Of a stretch of DNA of 64,000 nucleotides, positions 17,137 to 25,456 are shown in pieces. Made by a program: the position numbers and the translations under genes. The notes beneath the pieces are model-generated. The model ran no database searches and had not been told where the DNA came from. It was given only the letters and a program-made list of their open reading frames with translations. The stretch's first letter is position 1. Every line of letters begins with the position of its first letter. Source of the stretch: Eubacteriaceae bacterium (GTDB lineage: Bacteria; Bacillota; Clostridia; Eubacteriales; Eubacteriaceae); the NCBI GenBank assembly GCA_030156895.1, contig JASGLP010000009.1, positions 1 to 64,000 on the forward strand, given 5' to 3'.

Positions 17137-17965
17137 ATCGCTCAATTCCTTTTTCCGTTATCCGGATTTTCTTTGCCTTTAACAGATGTCCAACTGCTCG
17201 TTTAAAAGAAGCTTTGCTCATATTAAATTCCTTCTTCAAAAGATGTGGATCACTTTTATCATTAAAAGGAAGAAAACCATTATTTTTATCCAATTTGCTT
17301 AAAATTGTTTTGGCATCACCCGGTATTTCTTTATAAGCTTTGCGGTTGGGACTTAAAACCAATTTTCCATCTGCCCTGATTTCTGCTACCCGCGCATTGA
17401 CTTTATCGCCGCAATGCGTGTCATCATTCATGATTTGGGTGGGAATCAGGCCGTGATACTGGTTTTCGATTGCCACAAAAGCACCTAACTCAGGATTGAT
17501 CTGGTAAACGTACCCTTCAACCCAATCGCCGGCCTGATGCTTAGAATTGGTTTTTAAAAGGGGATAAATCTTCATGGTGGCACAAAGTCGATCGCTTTTA
17601 TCAATATAGAGGTTCACCAAATACTCTCGACCTTTATGAACTTTAATAATCTGCTCACTGTAGGGCAAGAGCAGATCTTTTTCCAGACCCCAATCTAAAA
17701 ACGCGCCAACTTTAGTTATATCAACTACCTTGAGCGGCGCAAAACTTCCCAGTTGAATTTTGGGAACCTGCTTTGTCGCAATTAATCGGTCCTTTGAATC
17801 CCGATAGACAAAAACAGATACTTTTTCATTTTTCTGGTCACTTTCCCCAAGTTCTTTTGAAGGCAGCAAAACGGCATTTTTCTCATCATTTCCGGCCGTC
17901 AAATAAGCGCCATGGGGCGTAATGCGATCAATTGTTAATTCCTGAATTTTACCTAACTCTATCAT
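17126..17965 (-). CDS. cvfB: S1-domain RNA-binding protein, CvfB/YitL family
   Basis: 279 aa with successive S1-like domains (about 5-60, 70-130, 145-210) and a C-terminal winged-helix region (about 220-279), as in CvfB. The family binds RNA and in staphylococci affects virulence-factor expression; the molecular target is not settled. A GGTGAAAAAATG context supplies the ribosome binding site. It lies directly after a terminator that closes the Asp23-coaD operon, so it is expressed either by read-through or from a weak promoter I cannot identify. Confidence 0.85.
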   Translation of the reverse strand: MIELGKIQELTIDRITPHGAYLTAGNDEKNAVLLPSKELGESDQKNEKVSVFVYRDSKDRLIATKQVPKIQLGSFAPLKVVDITKVGAFLDWGLEKDLLLPYSEQIIKVHKGREYLVNLYIDKSDRLCATMKIYPLLKTNSKHQAGDWVEGYVYQINPELGAFVAIENQYHGLIPTQIMNDDTHCGDKVNARVAEIRADGKLVLSPNRKAYKEIPGDAKTILSKLDKNNGFLPFNDKSDPHLLKKEFNMSKASFKRAVGHLLKAKKIRITEKGIERYGK

Positions 17966-17985
17966 TTTTTCACCTGTTTCTTAAT

Positions 17986-18013
17986 AAAAAAGGGCATGCT
18001 CCGACACATACCC
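17986..18013 (-). terminator. terminator of the Asp23-fakA-recG-rsmD-coaD operon
   Basis: On the minus strand GGGTATG / CATGCCC (one G-U pair) with an eight-base loop, followed by six T, 7 nt after the stop of the 18020 gene. Confidence 0.75.
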
Positions 18014-18019
18014 ATTCAG

Positions 18020-18475
18020 TTATTTCATATTTTTGATTTCTCTGCGGTTCTGTTCAATTTCTTCGTTTATTTCTCGCAGCTGCAACTGCACATTATATAG
18101 TAGCTTGTCAGCATAATTTTGCGTACCAACCTTTAAGGCTTTGGCACTGTTATTGGCATTGCGCATAATTTCGTTGGCATAGCCTGTCGCCGATTTTGTC
18201 ATGGCATTGTTATCCAAGAGTTCCCGATACCTTTTTTCTGCTTCTTTTTTGATCCGATCCGCCTCGTTTTGTGCCGCCAGTAAAATTCGTTTCCGCTCAG
18301 AGACAATTTTTTTTGCTTCGGACAATTCTTCCGGCAATCGTTCTCTGATTTCTTCTATTAAATCAATGGCTTCTTCTGGATCAATTAAAGATTTTGATGA
18401 AAAGGGGAGCGTATTCCCACTTTCTATTAATGTTTCCAGATCCGCCAACAATTCCTGTATCATGCTTAAATACAT
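18020..18475 (-). CDS. conserved coiled-coil protein next to coaD
   Basis: 151 aa, highly charged and predicted mostly helical, with a coiled-coil stretch around residues 50-95 (KKIVSERKRILLAAQNEADR) and another near the C-terminus. It resembles the short proteins often annotated as ATPase or ATP-synthase-B-like beside coaD in Clostridia; that label is not functional evidence. It has no membrane segment. It overlaps coaD by 10 bp. The start may instead be the Met five codons in (18463), which would match the shorter openings of relatives. Confidence 0.7.
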   Translation of the reverse strand: MYLSMIQELLADLETLIESGNTLPFSSKSLIDPEEAIDLIEEIRERLPEELSEAKKIVSERKRILLAAQNEADRIKKEAEKRYRELLDNNAMTKSATGYANEIMRNANNSAKALKVGTQNYADKLLYNVQLQLREINEEIEQNRREIKNMK

Positions 18476-18960
18476 CCTTCCTCAAACTTTTTTTGCATCG
18501 CTTCTTCCACATTATGGGGAATAAAATCAGATACCTCCCCTTTTAGCTTGACTAGTTCTTTCACCAGGCTAGAGCTGATATATGAATGTTTATTATTCGT
18601 TACCATAAAAAAAGTTTCAATATCATTATCAAGATGCTTATTGGTTAAAGCCATCTGAAATTCGTATTCAAAATCAAGAAAGGCACGAAGCCCCTTGACA
18701 ATGATATTGGACTCTTGCTGCTGTGCATACTCTACCAGAAGGCCATCAAAGCAGTCGACTTCCACGTTTTTATAGGGCTCAACACATTCACGTATTAAGG
18801 CTGCACGTTCTTCAAGTGAAAATAAATACTTTTTCGCACTATTGTACATGACACAAACAATGACACGATCAAATATTTTTGCTGCTCTCTCAATAATATC
18901 GAGATGACCATGCGTAATGGGATCAAAGCTCCCCGGGTAGATGGCTGTTTTTGACTTCAA
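18466..18960 (-). CDS. coaD: phosphopantetheine adenylyltransferase
   Basis: 164 aa nucleotidyltransferase that transfers AMP from ATP to 4'-phosphopantetheine, the penultimate step of coenzyme A synthesis. The motif GSFDPITHGHLDII at the N-terminus and the C-terminal SYISSSLVKEL are diagnostic. The start codon is TTG, whose last bases overlap the TGA stop of rsmD (TTGA), with AAGGAG 5 bp upstream. It is translationally coupled to rsmD, the usual partner. Confidence 0.95.
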   Translation of the reverse strand: MKSKTAIYPGSFDPITHGHLDIIERAAKIFDRVIVCVMYNSAKKYLFSLEERAALIRECVEPYKNVEVDCFDGLLVEYAQQQESNIIVKGLRAFLDFEYEFQMALTNKHLDNDIETFFMVTNNKHSYISSSLVKELVKLKGEVSDFIPHNVEEAMQKKFEEGCI

Positions 18961-19520
18961 CTTGTCTCCTTACTATAAAAATGAACTAAAGTATTTCCAT
19001 ATGTCTTTTTTTTGTAACAAACTAATGTATTTTTTTCTAATGGCATTATAACAGATTTCTCTGTTTCTATCACTATTTTTCCACTATTCGTTAAAATTTC
19101 TTTACTTTCGATAACTTCAAGTAGATGTTTTATCGAGTCACCCTGAATATATGGCGGATCAATAAAGATAAAATCAACTTTTATTTGACCTTTCTTTAAA
19201 AAGGCCAAGCCATCTTCAGCTGATTTTTTATAGACCTCGCTGCGATCGAGATAAGCAACTTTGGCAAGATTTTTTTTAACTATTTGCAAACTTGATTCAG
19301 CAACATCAAAAAAATATGCCTTTTCGACACCCCTGCTCAATGCTTCAATCCCCATCGCGCCTGTGCCGGCAAAAAGATCAACAAATACTTTTGCATCCCT
19401 TAATTCAAACTGAAGGCTGTTAAAAATAGCCCCTCTGATTTTATCCGCTGTCGGCCTGATTCCGCCACTGCTGACAGGCATCAGTTTGCTTCCTCGTTTT
19501 TCCCCACCTATAATTCTCAT
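18957..19520 (-). CDS. rsmD: 16S rRNA (guanine-966-N2)-methyltransferase
   Basis: 187 aa SAM-dependent methyltransferase. The opening MRIIGGEKRGSKL, the SAM loop VDLFAGTGAMGIEALSRG and the catalytic DPPY motif identify RsmD, which methylates G966 of 16S rRNA on the 30S subunit. It lies between recG (8 bp away) and coaD (4-bp overlap), the standard Firmicutes order. Confidence 0.95.
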   Translation of the reverse strand: MRIIGGEKRGSKLMPVSSGGIRPTADKIRGAIFNSLQFELRDAKVFVDLFAGTGAMGIEALSRGVEKAYFFDVAESSLQIVKKNLAKVAYLDRSEVYKKSAEDGLAFLKKGQIKVDFIFIDPPYIQGDSIKHLLEVIESKEILTNSGKIVIETEKSVIMPLEKNTLVCYKKKTYGNTLVHFYSKETS

Positions 19521-19528
19521 CTAATCTC

Positions 19529-21568
19529 CTAATTCAGTGCTATTTCATTCACGGATTCATAAAAAGAATGCAGTATATCATCCGCACAAATCATCATCTC
19601 CTGTTCGCCAGATGCAAGCAGCAATTGGGCCGTTTTTTTTGTCTCCTCAATGATCGAAAGATCAGTAATGGGATCTAAAAATTGCATTTGGGGCAGTCCA
19701 TGCTGCTTGTAACCAAAATAATCACCAGGCCCTCTTAGTTTTAAATCGGCCTCGGCAATTTCGCTTCCTTCATGATGATTGACGATGATTCGCATCCGCT
19801 CAATGGTGTCCTCATTAGTGGCATTGGTCACCAGAAAACACCAGGACTGGCTTTCTCCCCGGCCAACCCGACCCCGCAACTGATGAAGTTGCGCCAAACC
19901 GAATCGCTCGGCATTAAGAATAACGATCGTGTTGGCATTAGCAACATCAATCCCTACTTCAATAATGCTGGTGGCGACTAAAACCGATATTTTACCATCT
20001 CTAAAAGATGTGATGCTATTTGTTTTATCCTCAGCTGACATTTTACCGTGTAAATAGCCGACTTTAATCTGAGGTTCAAAGTCACTCTTTAAATTTTCAT
20101 AAACTGTGGCAATGTCACTGATATTTTCCATATTTTCAGAAAACTCGACAAAGGGGCAAATGACATAGGCCTGATTGCCCTTTTTTATTTCTTCTTTGAC
20201 AAATTCATAAATTTGGGGCAGTTTTTTTTCATTGTAACAATGCGTCTTTATGGCTTTTCGGCCAGCCGGCTTGTCATTGACAACTGAAAGCGTTAAATCG
20301 CCATAAAGAATCAGCGCTAAGGTTCTGGGAATCGGCGTGGCACTCATTACTAAGGTATGGGGATTTTTTCCTTTCAGGAATAACTGACCTTTTTGCCTGA
20401 CGCCAAAGCGGTGCTGTTCATCAGTAATAATCAGTCCCAGATTATAGTAGTCAACATGTTCCTGGATCAGCGCATGGGTTCCGATGATGATCGAAATCTC
20501 GCCTTCTGCCAATGCTTTTAAGATTGATTTTTTTTCCGATTCTTTAACACTGCCGGTCAGTAAACTGATCGAAATACCCGAATTTTTCAAAAAGTTGCAA
20601 AATGTCTGATAGTGTTGTCTGGCCAAAATTTCCGTTGGTGCCATATAGGCAATCTGATAGCCATTTTGTGCCAGCAAACAGGCAATGGCAACGGCAATAA
20701 CCGTTTTCCCGGAGCCAACATCTCCTTGAATCAGTCGATTAATCACACTTTTACTTTTCATTTCTGCCGTAATTTCCCGAATGATTCTGTCCTGACTAAG
20801 GGTCAGTTCAAAGGGCAGGGAATTTAAAAATATATCAAGACCATTAAAATAGGATAATTCCACGTCTGAGATCTGGTTAAGATTTCTGGATTGAAAAATG
20901 CCCATATTTATTTTTAGCGCTTCATCAAATTTAAAGCGCTGAATGCCAATTTCAGCATCATTAAAATTCTTAGGCAGATGAATTTTTCGATAGGCCTCGG
21001 CTTTTGTACAAAGCTGATTATCGTCACGTATCTTTTTTGGCAAATCAGCTGGCACCCATAAATCGTGGCTGAGAATTTCTCGAATCATTCTGGCCAAGCT
21101 TTTAGAGGGAAGACAGCTAATTAAGGGATAAACTGGTTCAAACTCGAAAAAGCTAGCCGGATCGCGGCTTAAAACAAATTGAGGATTGATCATTTTATAC
21201 TGGCCATTTTCTTTTTTTAAAGTCCCATAAAAATAATAGCTTTCATTGAGTCGTAGTATTTTTCTTAAATAGGGCTGGTTAAATATCCGTATGTTAACCA
21301 GGATATCCTGCCAGTTAGCTTTTAGCGTAAAAAAACTTTGTCGCCCCTTCATAAACTGATTAGATGAAATTTTTTCTATCTTTGCTTTGATCGTCCCCGG
21401 CTCAGTATCATCGAAATTCTCCACAGACAAAAAATTAGAGCGGTCAATGTATTTTTTGGGAAAGATATTTAAGAGGTCTTTTACTGCTAAAATACCGTGT
21501 TCTTTTAAAATCGCTTCACGTTTGGCGCCAATCCCTTTAATGTTTTTAACGGGCTGATTGAAATCCAT
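19529..21568 (-). CDS. recG: ATP-dependent DNA helicase RecG
   Basis: 679 aa. The N-terminal wedge/OB region (about 1-230) is followed by a helicase core with Walker A GDVGSGKT, the DEQH box, SATPIPRT and the C-terminal QLRGRVGRG motif. RecG remodels stalled replication forks and recombination intermediates by branch migration. All helicase motifs are intact here, in contrast to the PriA-like protein elsewhere in this region. It is 11 bp downstream of fakA. Confidence 0.95.
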   Translation of the reverse strand: MDFNQPVKNIKGIGAKREAILKEHGILAVKDLLNIFPKKYIDRSNFLSVENFDDTEPGTIKAKIEKISSNQFMKGRQSFFTLKANWQDILVNIRIFNQPYLRKILRLNESYYFYGTLKKENGQYKMINPQFVLSRDPASFFEFEPVYPLISCLPSKSLARMIREILSHDLWVPADLPKKIRDDNQLCTKAEAYRKIHLPKNFNDAEIGIQRFKFDEALKINMGIFQSRNLNQISDVELSYFNGLDIFLNSLPFELTLSQDRIIREITAEMKSKSVINRLIQGDVGSGKTVIAVAIACLLAQNGYQIAYMAPTEILARQHYQTFCNFLKNSGISISLLTGSVKESEKKSILKALAEGEISIIIGTHALIQEHVDYYNLGLIITDEQHRFGVRQKGQLFLKGKNPHTLVMSATPIPRTLALILYGDLTLSVVNDKPAGRKAIKTHCYNEKKLPQIYEFVKEEIKKGNQAYVICPFVEFSENMENISDIATVYENLKSDFEPQIKVGYLHGKMSAEDKTNSITSFRDGKISVLVATSIIEVGIDVANANTIVILNAERFGLAQLHQLRGRVGRGESQSWCFLVTNATNEDTIERMRIIVNHHEGSEIAEADLKLRGPGDYFGYKQHGLPQMQFLDPITDLSIIEETKKTAQLLLASGEQEMMICADDILHSFYESVNEIALN

Positions 21569-21579
21569 TTGCCACCATT

Positions 21580-23211
21580 TTACTCAACAGAAAGAATATA
21601 ATAATAAAGCGGCTGTCCACCATGCTGAATTTCAATATCACATTCGTCAAAGCGTTCTTCAAGTAGCTCTCCTAATTCTTCTGCCTGATCTTGACTGATA
21701 TCTTTTCCATAGTAAACAGTAATCAGTTCCGACTCTTCATCCACCATCGCACTCAGCAGCTTTTCCGTGACCTGGTTAATATCTTTGCCGGTTTCTTTTA
21801 TTTCGCCATTAAAGATTCCAATCATATTGTCTTTTTTTATTTTTAAACCGTTTATTTTTGTGTCTCTGACCGCAAAAGTCACTTCACCAGTCATGACATG
21901 CTCAAGGGCCTCATTCATTGCTGCATAATTACTTTTAGCATCCTCCTCCGGTGAATAAGCAATCATGGCGGCGACACATTGAGGAATGGTCTTACTGCCA
22001 ATCACCAAAACATCTTTATCAGAAATTTCAGCGGCCTGCTTTGCTGCCATTAAAATATTGCTATTGTTGGGAAATAGGAAAATTGTTTGGGCATTCATTT
22101 TGTCAATTTCGTTTAAGAAGTCCTGGGTACTGGGGTTCATGGTTTGTCCACCCGAAATAACCTGAGAGATACCCAGATCATTGAACAATTCAGTTAAGCC
22201 TTCCCCTGGTGAAACAGCGATAAATCCGTAAGGAAGCAGCTTTTCTTGGGGTTTTGTCCCTTTTGTGGCAAATTGCTCCCGCATGTTGTCAATTTTCATC
22301 CTGGTTAGACTGCCCAGCGATCCCCCTCGTTCAATGGCCAAGCCAGGGTGGTCAGTATGGACATGTACTTTGACAATCTCTTCATCTTTAACAACCACAA
22401 CGCTATCGCCTAATGAATTCAAGTATTCCCTTAATTCTGATTCATCAACCGCCTGTGCGTCTTTAATGATAAATTCGGTGCAATAGCCGAACGTTATATC
22501 TTCTGGTCGCATATGGGAATCATCGACAAATTTATCCAGTGATGATGTGACTGCCTTAATCGGAGCTACCGCAAGGGAATCAAATTCCAATTCCTCATTG
22601 TTATAAGCTTTTAGCGCCCCTTCAAGAATAAAGATCAGTCCCTGCCCCCCTGCATCAACTACTCCAGCCTCTTTTAAAACCGGTAGCATTTCCGGAGTAC
22701 GCTTTAAGGTTTCCTTGCCATGATCAACAACCGCCTGCATAAAGATCCCCAGATCATTAAACTTATCCTGCTTCTCAACCGCAAACTCGGCCATTTCCCG
22801 GGCTACTGTTAAGATTGTTCCCTCTGTCGGTTTCATAACCGCTTTATATGCCACGTCAGAGGCCAATTTAAGGGCATTTGAAACTTTTTCGATATCTAAC
22901 TCATCAATTCCTTTACAAGCTTCTGAAAAGCCTCTGAGCAGCTGAGAAAGAATTACCCCTGAATTGCCGCGGGCTCCGATTAGCGCCCCTGCGGAGGCCG
23001 TTTTAGAAACATTATAAATATTTAACTTATCTATTTTTTCGAATTCTGAAACAGAATGGCTAAACGTAAGTGACATGTTAGTCCCTGTATCACCATCGGG
23101 AACCGGAAAAACGTTTAATTCATCAACCAGTTTTTTATGTATCTCCAGGTTTCTGGCGCCAAACTCAAACATCTTTTTTAACAGGGTTCCTTCAATTTTC
23201 TGATTGTTCAT
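21580..23211 (-). CDS. fakA: fatty-acid kinase catalytic subunit FakA-like (DAK2/YloV family)
   Basis: 543 aa. The N-terminal DhaL/DAK2 ATP-binding domain has the metal-binding motif PVPDGDTGTN (about residues 36-45), followed by a middle domain and the C-terminal DegV-like/YloV domain. With a FakB partner such proteins phosphorylate exogenous fatty acids for membrane lipid synthesis. No fakB is present in the window, so the fatty-acid role is by family. The start at 23211 is chosen for GGAGG 5 bp upstream; nine codons further upstream another in-frame start would overlap the Asp23 gene. Confidence 0.88.
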   Translation of the reverse strand: MNNQKIEGTLLKKMFEFGARNLEIHKKLVDELNVFPVPDGDTGTNMSLTFSHSVSEFEKIDKLNIYNVSKTASAGALIGARGNSGVILSQLLRGFSEACKGIDELDIEKVSNALKLASDVAYKAVMKPTEGTILTVAREMAEFAVEKQDKFNDLGIFMQAVVDHGKETLKRTPEMLPVLKEAGVVDAGGQGLIFILEGALKAYNNEELEFDSLAVAPIKAVTSSLDKFVDDSHMRPEDITFGYCTEFIIKDAQAVDESELREYLNSLGDSVVVVKDEEIVKVHVHTDHPGLAIERGGSLGSLTRMKIDNMREQFATKGTKPQEKLLPYGFIAVSPGEGLTELFNDLGISQVISGGQTMNPSTQDFLNEIDKMNAQTIFLFPNNSNILMAAKQAAEISDKDVLVIGSKTIPQCVAAMIAYSPEEDAKSNYAAMNEALEHVMTGEVTFAVRDTKINGLKIKKDNMIGIFNGEIKETGKDINQVTEKLLSAMVDEESELITVYYGKDISQDQAEELGELLEERFDECDIEIQHGGQPLYYYILSVE

Positions 23212-23224
23212 GCTGTCCTCCAAT

Positions 23225-23569
23225 TTATACACGTACACTTACGACATTAACATTAATGCGTTTAACTTTTATAGAAGTCTGTTTTTCAACGTTATACTTA
23301 ACATTTGAAATGATGTTTTCTGCTACGACTGAAATTTTTATGGCCTGTTCAATGATGACATAAAGATCAATAATCAATTGATCGTCTTCAATAAAAATCC
23401 CCACACCTTTATTAGCCTGATCACCACTCAAAATTTCGATCAAACCATCTTTGCCGCGTTTATGCGCCATACCAACCAAACCATAACATTCCATTGCCGC
23501 ATTTCCGGCAATATCTGCAATTGCTTTTTTGGTTATATCGATATATCCTGCTTCAGTATTTATCTTCAC
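23225..23569 (-). CDS. Asp23/Gls24 family envelope stress protein (YloU-like)
   Basis: 114 aa Asp23 fold. Members are small, membrane-associated cytosolic proteins; the YloU-type gene is nearly always directly upstream of fakA, as here. The GTG start is preceded by AAAGGAG. It is the first gene of the operon running to the coaD region, with a good promoter just upstream that is divergent from the rpmB promoter. Confidence 0.88.
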   Translation of the reverse strand: MKINTEAGYIDITKKAIADIAGNAAMECYGLVGMAHKRGKDGLIEILSGDQANKGVGIFIEDDQLIIDLYVIIEQAIKISVVAENIISNVKYNVEKQTSIKVKRINVNVVSVRV

Positions 23570-23597
23570 TGTTTTGCTCCTTTAAATTATTCATCTT

Positions 23598-23626
23598 ATT
23601 TTACATAATATTTTCCTTGAAGTCAA
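23598..23626 (-). promoter_or_regulatory. promoter of the Asp23-fakA-recG-rsmD-coaD operon
   Basis: TTGACT (23621-23626) and TAAAAT (23598-23603) on the minus strand, 17-bp spacer. Confidence 0.6.
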
Positions 23627-23634
23627 AATTTCTA

Positions 23635-23664
23635 TTGCATTATTTTGTTTTTTTATGATATAAT
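23635..23664 (+). promoter_or_regulatory. promoter of rpmB
   Basis: TTGCAT (23635-23640) and TATAAT (23659-23664), 18-bp spacer, 42 bp upstream of the rpmB start. Its -35 lies back-to-back with the Asp23 operon promoter. Confidence 0.6.
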
Positions 23665-23706
23665 ACACCTTGTTTTATAAAAGGTAAGCGTAAGGGAGGG
23701 AATGTC

Positions 23707-23895
23707 ATGGCTAAAGAATGTTTTGTATGTAAAAAGACCGTTGTATCCGGCAACTCGGTTAGTCATTCAAATAAACACAATAAACGAATTTGGAAACCAA
23801 ATTTACAGCGAGTTAAAGTTGTTATTGAAGGAACACCGCAACATGTGAATGTTTGCACACGTTGTCTGAGATCCGGAAAAGTCGAACGCGCATAG
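23707..23895 (+). CDS. rpmB: 50S ribosomal protein L28
   Basis: 62 aa. The opening AKECFVCKKTVVSGNSVSHS and the second cysteine pair CTRC make this the four-cysteine, zinc-binding (C+) form of L28. In bacteria with both forms the C-minus copy is used in zinc limitation; none is seen here. A strong AAGGGAGGG ribosome binding site precedes it. It is a monocistronic gene with its own promoter and terminator, inserted divergently between two minus-strand operons. Confidence 0.95.
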   Translation: MAKECFVCKKTVVSGNSVSHSNKHNKRIWKPNLQRVKVVIEGTPQHVNVCTRCLRSGKVERA

Positions 23896-23906
23896 TTATC
23901 TGCGAC

Positions 23907-23930
23907 AAAGAGCCTGATGGCTCTTTTTTT
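23907..23930 (+). terminator. terminator of rpmB
   Basis: AGAGCC / GGCTCT stem, TGAT loop, eight T. It abuts the stop codon of thiN on the other strand. Confidence 0.85.
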
Positions 23931-24574
23931 TACACCTCAAAACGATTGACAATTACTAACAGCTTACCTGATCCAACCCTGATGGTCTGCTGAGACTTGC
24001 TTGTCACGTTGCTGATTCCATAGGGTTCAAAAATTGTCATCTTTCCGTTTTCAACGGGATATAAAAAGCCTTCAATATTAATAGATTGTGCTAAACCATC
24101 TACCGGTAACAATGATACAAGCGTTTCTACTGGATATGAAAATGTTATCTCATGATCAATCATAAATATTTCCTGTTTTTCATTGACAATTGAGGCTTTT
24201 ATCCCTTTTTCCAGAAAGCGGGAAAGTAAATATATATTGCCCAGACTATGATCAATTCGGTCTCCTGTTCCGCCAAAAACAATCACTTCATCCGCACCCA
24301 AATCAATGGCCTTTTCAATGGCGATCTCTGTATCGGTCTGGTTTTTCATAACTGGATACTTTTCAATTATCGTTCGACTTTTATAATACTGATAAACGTC
24401 GGGTGAAATAGAATCCATATCCCCTAGCAGATAGTTTGGACAAATATCAAGTTCCCTGATAAAATTTGCCCCCCCATCAGCGACAACAACTGTGGCCTGA
24501 GGATTTTCTTCTAGTTTCCGGCGATAAAATTCCGGATCGTGATATTCGCCATTTGTAAAAATAATCACCTTCAC
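23930..24574 (-). CDS. thiN: thiamine pyrophosphokinase
   Basis: 214 aa. Transfers pyrophosphate from ATP to thiamine to make ThDP, the cofactor needed for example by acetolactate synthase. Motifs VVADGGANF, LLGDMDS, NQTDTEIA and GGTGDRIDHS are characteristic. The GTG start overlaps the rsgA stop codon and has GGAGGGG 4 bp upstream. In many Clostridia rpe lies between rsgA and thiN; here the two genes touch. Confidence 0.93.
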   Translation of the reverse strand: MKVIIFTNGEYHDPEFYRRKLEENPQATVVVADGGANFIRELDICPNYLLGDMDSISPDVYQYYKSRTIIEKYPVMKNQTDTEIAIEKAIDLGADEVIVFGGTGDRIDHSLGNIYLLSRFLEKGIKASIVNEKQEIFMIDHEITFSYPVETLVSLLPVDGLAQSINIEGFLYPVENGKMTIFEPYGISNVTSKSQQTIRVGSGKLLVIVNRFEV

Positions 24575-25446
24575 ACGACCCCTCCTTTTTTTAATTCATT
24601 TAAAAAAAATAGATAATGCTGATAACGACTCTGGCTGATTTGCCCCTTTTCAACCGCTTCTTTAACAGCGCAATTCGGTTCCTGATCATGAACACAGCTG
24701 GCAAAACGGCACTGGCCTTTAATAATATCGGGAAAATATTCCTGCAGTTCAACGGGCTCGATACCACCAGGAACTTTAAGCGAGGAAAAACCCGGCGTAT
24801 CAACCAGATAGGTATTTTCATCTAGACTTAAAAGTTCTACATGACGGGTAGTATGCTTTCCCCGTTTTAGTTTTTCACTCAAGCCACCGGTTTCCATAAC
24901 GCTATTTTCAAAAAAAGCATTGGCCAGAGTCGATTTTCCCACACCGGATGGGCCAGCCATAAAGGCTGTTTTGCCACTAATCAAGTCAAGAATCATAGAC
25001 TGTGTCGATTCATTCTTTTGATCCAAAAACAATATTTTGTATGGGGTGTTTTCATAAATAGCTTTAATCTCGTCGACTTTTTCCGGAGCTACCAGATCCT
25101 TCTTGGTAAAGCAGAGAATTGGCTCAATCCCGCTCAATTCCAACTGCAGAATAAGTTTGTCAACCAATAAAAAATCTGGTTTCGGATTCTTCAGGGCAAA
25201 CATAATCAGACCCACATCAACATTCGCGACCGGTGGTCGAATCAAAAGATTCTTTCTTTCTAAAATAGACTCAACTACCCAGCTGTTTTCTGACTCTGAC
25301 AGTTTAATCGTCACCCAATCTCCAACGGTTGGAGTGATTTTCTGATGCCTTAAAATCCCCTTTGCCCGACATTCTATGCTATCATGTGAATCGGAGGTTT
25401 TTACATAGTAAAAACCTCCGATTCCTTTAATAATACGTCCTTTAAT
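24571..25446 (-). CDS. rsgA: ribosome small-subunit-dependent GTPase A, probable ATT start
   Basis: 291 aa from the ATT at 25444-25446. N-terminal OB domain (IKGRIIKGIGGFYYV), circularly permuted GTPase with TKKD (G4), GPSGVGKST (G1) and DTPGF (G3), and a C-terminal zinc finger with C, C, H and C ligands (CRFASCVHDQEPNC). RsgA assists late 30S maturation. The ideal ribosome binding site AGGAGG is 6 bp upstream of ATT, and family members begin at this point. Upstream in-frame ATG (25524) and TTG (25467) lie inside pknB, upstream of the AGGAGG, and would add 26 or fewer unrelated residues. ATT starts are rare (infC, for example), so this is an inference. Confidence 0.88.
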   Translation of the reverse strand: MKGRIIKGIGGFYYVKTSDSHDSIECRAKGILRHQKITPTVGDWVTIKLSESENSWVVESILERKNLLIRPPVANVDVGLIMFALKNPKPDFLLVDKLILQLELSGIEPILCFTKKDLVAPEKVDEIKAIYENTPYKILFLDQKNESTQSMILDLISGKTAFMAGPSGVGKSTLANAFFENSVMETGGLSEKLKRGKHTTRHVELLSLDENTYLVDTPGFSSLKVPGGIEPVELQEYFPDIIKGQCRFASCVHDQEPNCAVKEAVEKGQISQSRYQHYLFFLNELKKGGVV

Positions 25447-25456
25447 TTTGTGCCTC

